A stretch of DNA of 64,000 bases. Source: Calothrix sp. NIES-2098 (lineage in GTDB: Bacteria; Cyanobacteriota; Cyanobacteriia; Cyanobacteriales; Nostocaceae). Below the pieces are notes generated by a model. The model saw only the letters and a list, made by a program, of their open reading frames with translations. It did no database searches and was not told the origin of the DNA. A program made the translations under genes and the position numbers. Within the stretch, counting starts at the first letter, position 1. Every line of letters begins with the position of its first letter. The DNA lies in assembly GCA_002368175.1 (NCBI GenBank), contig AP018172.1:7133001-7197000 (forward strand), written 5' to 3'. Below, piece after piece: positions 59,698 to 64,000 of the stretch.

Positions 59698-60705
59698 TCA
59701 GTCCCTAGCCTCTACAACTTCCTGCACAGCTTCAATAAGCGATCGCACTTGTTGAGTACCTTCAGAAGATTCAAAGGAAAGTGGGAATTTACCTTTGGCT
59801 ATCATCCGCAAACCGAGGGGTGCTAAACTGAGCAATCCTCGAAGATCTCGAAAATAATTACCGACGACGTGTAAACCAAATTTACGTTCATCAATCCAGC
59901 CTCCTTCTTTCACCAACTCGACCAATGCTTTACGGTGACGAATTGAGCGACCATCGCTGGCTTGTTTGCGTGAGAGAATTTCCTGTTTAATTTTGGTAAT
60001 TTGCTCTAGGGGTGCTACTTCCATCGGGCAAACTGAATCACAGTACAAACAACGGGTACAACCCCAAACACCTTTAGTACCTTCGTTGTAATTTTCTAAG
60101 CGGTTTTCAGTTTCCTGGTCGCGGGAATCTGCTACCATCCTATAGGCTTTAGCCAGGGCATGAGGCCCAACAAAATCAGCATTTACTTCACGAGCATTGC
60201 ACTCAGAGTAGCAAGCTCCACACATAATACAATTACCAGTTTGATCGAGACGCGATCGCTCTTGTGGTGTTTGCAAAAACTCTCTTTCTGGAACTTTTCG
60301 TGCTGCTGTACTCACATAGGGAGTTACCGCTTCTAAATTATTCCAGAAACTGCTCATATCCACGACCAAATCCTTAATTACGGGCATATTACCCAGAGGT
60401 GCGATCGTGATTTCTGGAATAGCATTTACCTCAAGGCCTGGCGTTAGTGTCTTTTGTAATCTGGCAATTTCACTGCCTACATTTTCTTTACAAGCTAAAG
60501 CCGATCGTCCATTAATTCGCATAGCGCAGCTGCCACAAATTGTATTGCGACAATTTTTACGATAGGCTAAAGTTCCATCTTGCTCCCATTTAATGCGATT
60601 GAGACAATCTAAGATTGTGTTGCCAGGTTCTACCTCTAAAAGGTAAGTTTGCAAAACCGGAGAGGAATTTTGTTGCTGTCGAATGACCTTAAAAATAATT
60701 TCCAT
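59698..60705 (-). CDS. sdhB: Succinate dehydrogenase/fumarate reductase iron-sulfur subunit
   Basis: A 335-residue protein from MEIIFKVIRQ. The ferredoxin-like domain has CRNTICGSC and a later Cys (SALAC) for 2Fe-2S; the C-terminal domain has CIMCGACYSEC and CTRCLYCDSVCPMEVAP for the 4Fe-4S and 3Fe-4S centres. The second site has CDSVCP as in complex II. The protein is longer than most bacterial SdhB (about 240), as usual for cyanobacteria. No sdhA or membrane anchor gene is adjacent, which is common in cyanobacteria. It transfers electrons from succinate to plastoquinone in the thylakoid. Confidence 0.93.
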   Translation of the reverse strand: MEIIFKVIRQQQNSSPVLQTYLLEVEPGNTILDCLNRIKWEQDGTLAYRKNCRNTICGSCAMRINGRSALACKENVGSEIARLQKTLTPGLEVNAIPEITIAPLGNMPVIKDLVVDMSSFWNNLEAVTPYVSTAARKVPEREFLQTPQERSRLDQTGNCIMCGACYSECNAREVNADFVGPHALAKAYRMVADSRDQETENRLENYNEGTKGVWGCTRCLYCDSVCPMEVAPLEQITKIKQEILSRKQASDGRSIRHRKALVELVKEGGWIDERKFGLHVVGNYFRDLRGLLSLAPLGLRMIAKGKFPLSFESSEGTQQVRSLIEAVQEVVEARD

Positions 60706-61779
60706 AATCACTAACCAAAATTTTGAAATTTTTCTACCTGCCTGAACAATATGAACTACAGACAGGCTACTCCGAAAAATGAGCTATACTCTTGTTGCCC
60801 TTTATTCCAGCTAGCTGTTAATAGGCTGATGATTAAAGACCTACAGATTCTAGTACAGTGTCGCAGAACTAGAGTACTACCCAAAAACACCTCAAAATCC
60901 TAAAATATAAGATTTTTGTAGTTGCTCGAAAGCTGGCTTCTCTCAAAGTATTTTAAATTTTGTAGACACCCTTCCGGTGGCTTCCCTGAGAATATTTTGA
61001 CTTCCGCACAGCGGTACTAGTTTCAGCATAACCATTAAAATTTTAGTTTTAGGGATAATACAGGCAATATTAGTCTGATTCTGTTGAGCGCTCGTCAAAA
61101 AAAATTATTGCTGCTTTACATTTAATTGACCTGTTTGGCAGCATATGTGAGAAATAGATAGCCAGAGATGGATTGGTTAAAATTACCTCCATAACCATAA
61201 TCAACCTATTAAATCCACCCTAGGATAGCAGTACATATTGCTCTCAACAACAGTCAAGACCTGCCTGGAAGATACCGCAAACGGTTATACATTGGGAAAT
61301 TTTTGTTTATATAGAAGTGTTAACCCGATAGTTAACATCTTGTACTGGCAATAATGCAATAGACAGATGTAGAAAAACTAATTCTTCCCAAAGACAGACG
61401 TAAAGAATAGTCTGTCTGGTGTTTATCTGTTGGCTATCAAGAGGGAGCTAAATTTCCATGACTTTTGTCTTCTCTGAATCAGGCTAATCTTCGATTGAAC
61501 TCTCTTGTCAAAACTGGCGGTCTAAATTAGAGTAATTTTTAGAAAAGTACTGCTAGAATACTCGTTACCGTAATCAAGCCCAAGAAAAATCCTTAATGCT
61601 TTTTACTTGCCAGAGCTAGAAAATTTAAATAAAAATTTACCAGCAAATTTAATTCTAAATAAAACAACTATTTTGCTATTATTAGTCCATGCTAGTATTT
61701 AATATAAAATTACGAAGTAACAAAACCAGTATCCATAGCCGTACAAGCTCGGCTACTACTGCTTTGTTTATTTCGTAAT

Positions 61780-61807
61780 GTAGAGACACGAAAATTCACG
61801 TCTCTAC
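61780..61807. repeat. Dispersed palindrome, GTAGAGAC...GTCTCTAC
   Basis: Perfect 8-bp arms around ACGAAAATTCAC. GTAGAGACGCG-type palindromes are frequent spacer repeats in Nostoc-like genomes. Confidence 0.7.
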
Positions 61808-62055
61808 TAGTAAGGCAAAAGGGTGTATGCCTGTATGTCCATTTTCAAATCTCATGCTGTCTTCAGCTGAAGAGTAATAGTAGGATAAACCCTATAACTC
61901 GACAGCAACAAAGACAAGCACTGAAAGTGGAAAACCTGCAATTTTTTGGTCTAGGACTTATTTGCAGTAGAACCCACATAATTTGTAAAGGTGGCTTAAA
62001 GTTACACCGCTACAGTAGCGCCAAAAGAAAAATTCATTTTATTTCCGTTGGCGAA

Positions 62056-62109
62056 TCATGGTTAAAAGTGACGCAAAATCACCCAATTTAATACCTGTGA
62101 TAACCATGA
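62056..62109. promoter_or_regulatory. Nested inverted repeat upstream of the cyAbrB gene
   Basis: Outer arms TCATGGTTA (62056-62064) and TAACCATGA (62101-62109) are perfect; inner GTGA-CGCAAAA-TCAC (62068-62082) forms a second hairpin. It lies about 175 nt upstream of the start. It could be an RNA structure or a regulator site. Confidence 0.45.
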
Positions 62110-62283
62110 CCTCTAGTTTTTTGTGGGCAACCATAATAGAGGCGCTGGGGTTTACCCATAGCAGCAGGAATTTACCCAAAGCTTAGTGACCAGAGTAGCT
62201 ATGTGCAGATGCTAAAAAGCTAAATGCTGGCACAAGACGATATCGTTTATTAGTTCGGAGAAAGTAAGGAAATTTTGAGCATA

Positions 62284-62724
62284 ATGACTGAAACTGCAAC
62301 CGCACCATTAACCGGAAAAGCATTGCTTGCTAAAGTAAAAGAGCTTTCCAATTTACCACGTCGAGAACGAGCAAAGCAGTGCGGCTATTACACGGTCACT
62401 AAGAATAATCAAGTTCGTGTTAATCTCACTGATTTTTATGACGCTTTGCTATCGGCTAGAGGAATTCCTCTCAGCCCAGAAGCACCCAAAGATGGTCGGG
62501 GTCGCGAACCGACATATCGAGTTAGCGTCCATCAAAATGGTCAAATTGTGATTGGTGCTACATACACCAAAGCAATGGGCTTAAAGCCAGGTGATGAATT
62601 TGAAATTAGGCTGGGATACAAGCATATTCACTTGATTCAACTTGGTGAAAGCGACAAAAAATTAACTGCGTCAGATTTGGATGCTGACGAAGTGGACGAC
62701 GAAGATTTAGAAGACGAAGAGTAA
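62284..62724 (+). CDS. cyAbrB family transcriptional regulator
   Basis: A 146-residue protein from ATG 62284 (MTETATAPLTGKALLAKVKE). It belongs to the cyanobacterial AbrB-like family: KQCGYYTVTKNNQVRVNLTD and a C-terminal AbrB DNA-binding half (REPTYRVSVHQNGQIVIGAT, AMGLKPGDEFEIRLGYKHIH). It ends in an acidic tail (DLDADEVDDEDLEDEE). These proteins regulate carbon/nitrogen genes, hydrogenase and heterocyst functions. Whether it is the cyAbrB1 or cyAbrB2 type I cannot settle. A TTG three codons earlier is a possible alternative start with AAGGA upstream. Confidence 0.9.
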   Translation: MTETATAPLTGKALLAKVKELSNLPRRERAKQCGYYTVTKNNQVRVNLTDFYDALLSARGIPLSPEAPKDGRGREPTYRVSVHQNGQIVIGATYTKAMGLKPGDEFEIRLGYKHIHLIQLGESDKKLTASDLDADEVDDEDLEDEE

Positions 62725-62893
62725 GTTGTTTTAATGATAGGGATAGGTTAAAAGCTGATACTTGATAACTTATCTCTATCAATAAAACAAACTGTGATAT
62801 CCGAAAAATACGATGAGACCTCTTGCATAAGTCACTACTTTTAGTAGAGTCTTGACTAAGAATCAAGAAATATATTGTTGCGAGAAGTTAATC

Positions 62894-63766
62894 GTGTTTT
62901 TTGTACCTATTTTAATCACGTTCTTGGAGCCATCAGCGAACACATTACTGGGATTTCTCAAAAATGCACCAGTATTAATTGTTGTGATGGCTTTTTTTAT
63001 TGCCTGGGTATTATGCTGGTTGCCATTAGCAGCAGTCATTGCGATCGCACTCAAATGGAAACCAGGTAAAAGTTTGCCACCAGAGCAAAAGTTACCTTTA
63101 TTAATACCTCTTTATCTATTAGCCCCATTGATTTTATGGGGAATTAGTTCACTAGGGCTAAGATCTTTCTCTGATTACGGCTTAGTTGGTAATCTTTCAA
63201 TTTTTAGTTCTTTGCTCTTAGGTTTTGGCTTAGGAGTAATTAGCTTGGCTATAGTGTTTGCCTGTCAATTCTGGTTGGGTTGGTGCAAATGGCAAGAGTC
63301 GAACAACAAGCTAGTACTATCTAACTTACTACCAATTCCATTAATAGCTTTATTAGTCGGTGCCATAGAAGAACTAATTTTTCGAGGTTTTTTATTTACT
63401 GAATTAAATCGCGAATATCCAGTTTGGTTAGCTGCGGTAATTTCTAGCTTAATTTTTGCCCTTCTACACTTAGTTTGGGAACAACGAGAAACCATACCTC
63501 AACTCCCTGGACTTTGGCTGATGGGAATGGTACTCGTGTTGGCGAGGTTTGCCGATCGCGGTAATTTGGGTCTAGCTTGGGGATTACACGCTGGTTGGGT
63601 ATGGGCGATCGCCACTTTAGATACAGCACAACTAATTACTTATCCCGGTAAAGTATCTGAGTGGTTTACGGGCAAAAACAAAAAACCCCTAGCTGGTTTA
63701 GCTGGAATTATGTGTGTCCTTCTAGCTGGGGCAATTCTCTGGTTATTTCCTCAAATTCCTAAGTAA
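62894..63766 (+). CDS. CPBP family intramembrane metalloprotease
   Basis: A 290-residue membrane protein with about seven to eight hydrophobic segments. The CPBP/CAAX-protease motifs are visible: EExxxR in GAIEELIFRGFLFTEL, HxxH-type second block FALLHLVWEQ, and LAWGLHAGWVWA. GTG 62894 with GAGAAG six nt upstream gives a good start; the frame is open to TTG 62852 (adding CCEKLIV). It could process prenylated proteins or bacteriocin-like peptides; the substrate is unknown. Confidence 0.85.
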   Translation: MFFVPILITFLEPSANTLLGFLKNAPVLIVVMAFFIAWVLCWLPLAAVIAIALKWKPGKSLPPEQKLPLLIPLYLLAPLILWGISSLGLRSFSDYGLVGNLSIFSSLLLGFGLGVISLAIVFACQFWLGWCKWQESNNKLVLSNLLPIPLIALLVGAIEELIFRGFLFTELNREYPVWLAAVISSLIFALLHLVWEQRETIPQLPGLWLMGMVLVLARFADRGNLGLAWGLHAGWVWAIATLDTAQLITYPGKVSEWFTGKNKKPLAGLAGIMCVLLAGAILWLFPQIPK

Positions 63767-63877
63767 TAGATAATACATTGGAGCGAAAGCAGTAGTTCAA
63801 ACTCATTTTCAGGGAACACTAATTTCATAGAAACCGCAAGTTTGGTCTGATGCGGATGTGTTTCCTAAACGAAAACG

Positions 63878-64000
63878 ATGATTATTGAGTTATACGGATT
63901 ACCTGGAACTGGGAAATCGACTAATGCAGCTAAACTAGCATCCCTCCTTAAAGGAAGAATTATACGTATTGAGAGACGTAGAGATTTTATCTGGTTTAAC
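63878..64000 (+). CDS. P-loop protein, N-terminal part (runs off the window)
   Basis: ATG 63878 begins MIIELYGLPGTGKSTNAAKL with a perfect Walker A (GLPGTGKST) near the N-terminus. Only 41 residues are visible. It is probably a small nucleotide kinase or related ATPase; no more can be said. Confidence 0.7.
   Translation, partial: MIIELYGLPGTGKSTNAAKLASLLKGRIIRIERRRDFIWFN

Larger units (their letters stand above)
60712..62283. other. 1.57-kb gene-free region upstream of the cyAbrB gene
   Basis: I see no ORF, tRNA or rnpB/tmRNA-like sequence. It contains two similar 22-bp stretches (CTGGCTTCTCTCAAAGTATT near 60931 and GTGGCTTCCCTGAGAATATT near 60977), a dispersed palindrome at 61780-61807, a small hairpin AGCCG-TACAAGCT-CGGCT near 61736-61753 and a nested inverted repeat at 62056-62109. 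It may hold a long leader or unannotated small RNAs. Confidence 0.45.

Noticed and set aside
59698..60705. A full succinate dehydrogenase operon
   Set aside because: Only the iron-sulfur subunit is present here; neighbours are unrelated.
62606..62866. Minus-strand ORF over the cyAbrB 3' end
   Set aside because: Antisense to a recognised gene and without family content.

Overview
The window is chromosomal DNA from a filamentous, probably heterocyst-forming cyanobacterium (Nostoc/Anabaena-like). Three things point there: the HIP1 octamer GCGATCGC occurs throughout, in genes and spacers; the gene content is cyanobacterial (psbX, ycf66, a SufR-controlled suf operon, ccsA/ycf5, CAAD, GUN4, cyAbrB and CAP genes); and spacers carry the 7-mer tandem repeats and small dispersed repeats typical of Nostocales. 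The order-level placement is inference; no rRNA or marker tree is available here.

Layout. 1-7 kb: 3' end of a UPF0182 membrane protein, a glycine-zipper protein, a CAP-domain lipoprotein gene cut by a fresh IS4-type element (1272 bp, 9-bp target duplication), small membrane proteins and a thioesterase. 7-16 kb: a lipoprotein with TPR and CHAT protease domains, DUF1815 and DUF2839 proteins, a DinG-family helicase that has lost its catalytic motifs, an M48 protease and a protein with a C-terminal GUN4 domain. 16-25 kb: lysS, glgA and hemC, an LprI-like protein, a 17-unit 21-bp minisatellite, a lipid kinase and two metallophosphoesterases. 26-37 kb: a CPA2 antiporter with two USP domains, then a stress/envelope-like group (acidic disordered protein, CAAD protein, BON lipoprotein, triple YflT-like protein, and a 1050-residue membrane protein with six 80-residue helical repeats).

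37-43 kb: a secreted Hint-domain protein overlapping a small ORF, a KAP P-loop NTPase, a 48-residue exported peptide, a pentapeptide-repeat/TPR protein, TenA, and a decayed toxin-antitoxin pair. 43-49 kb: sufBCDS transcribed leftward and sufR rightward, with two perfect CAAC-N6-GTTG operators between them and a clear terminator after sufS. 49-54 kb: a Uma2 pseudogene, ccsA, a DUF3352 protein and a chorismate lyase (plastoquinone head group). 54-64 kb: tRNA-Leu(GAG), accC with a structured leader, a YggT/Ycf19 protein, psbX, ycf66 with a duplicated start region, two beta-propeller-type lipoproteins, the succinate dehydrogenase iron-sulfur subunit, a 1.57-kb gene-free region before a cyAbrB regulator, a CPBP protease and the start of a P-loop protein.

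Most of the window is core metabolism. Accessory signals cluster at 2.6-4.5, 10-16, 21.6, 33-40 and 41.8-43.2 kb. I found no convincing complete new defence or biosynthetic system. The best leads are the secreted Hint/overlapping-ORF pair next to the KAP NTPase, the GUN4 fusion, the dead DinG paralog, the 1050-residue repeat protein and the minisatellite.
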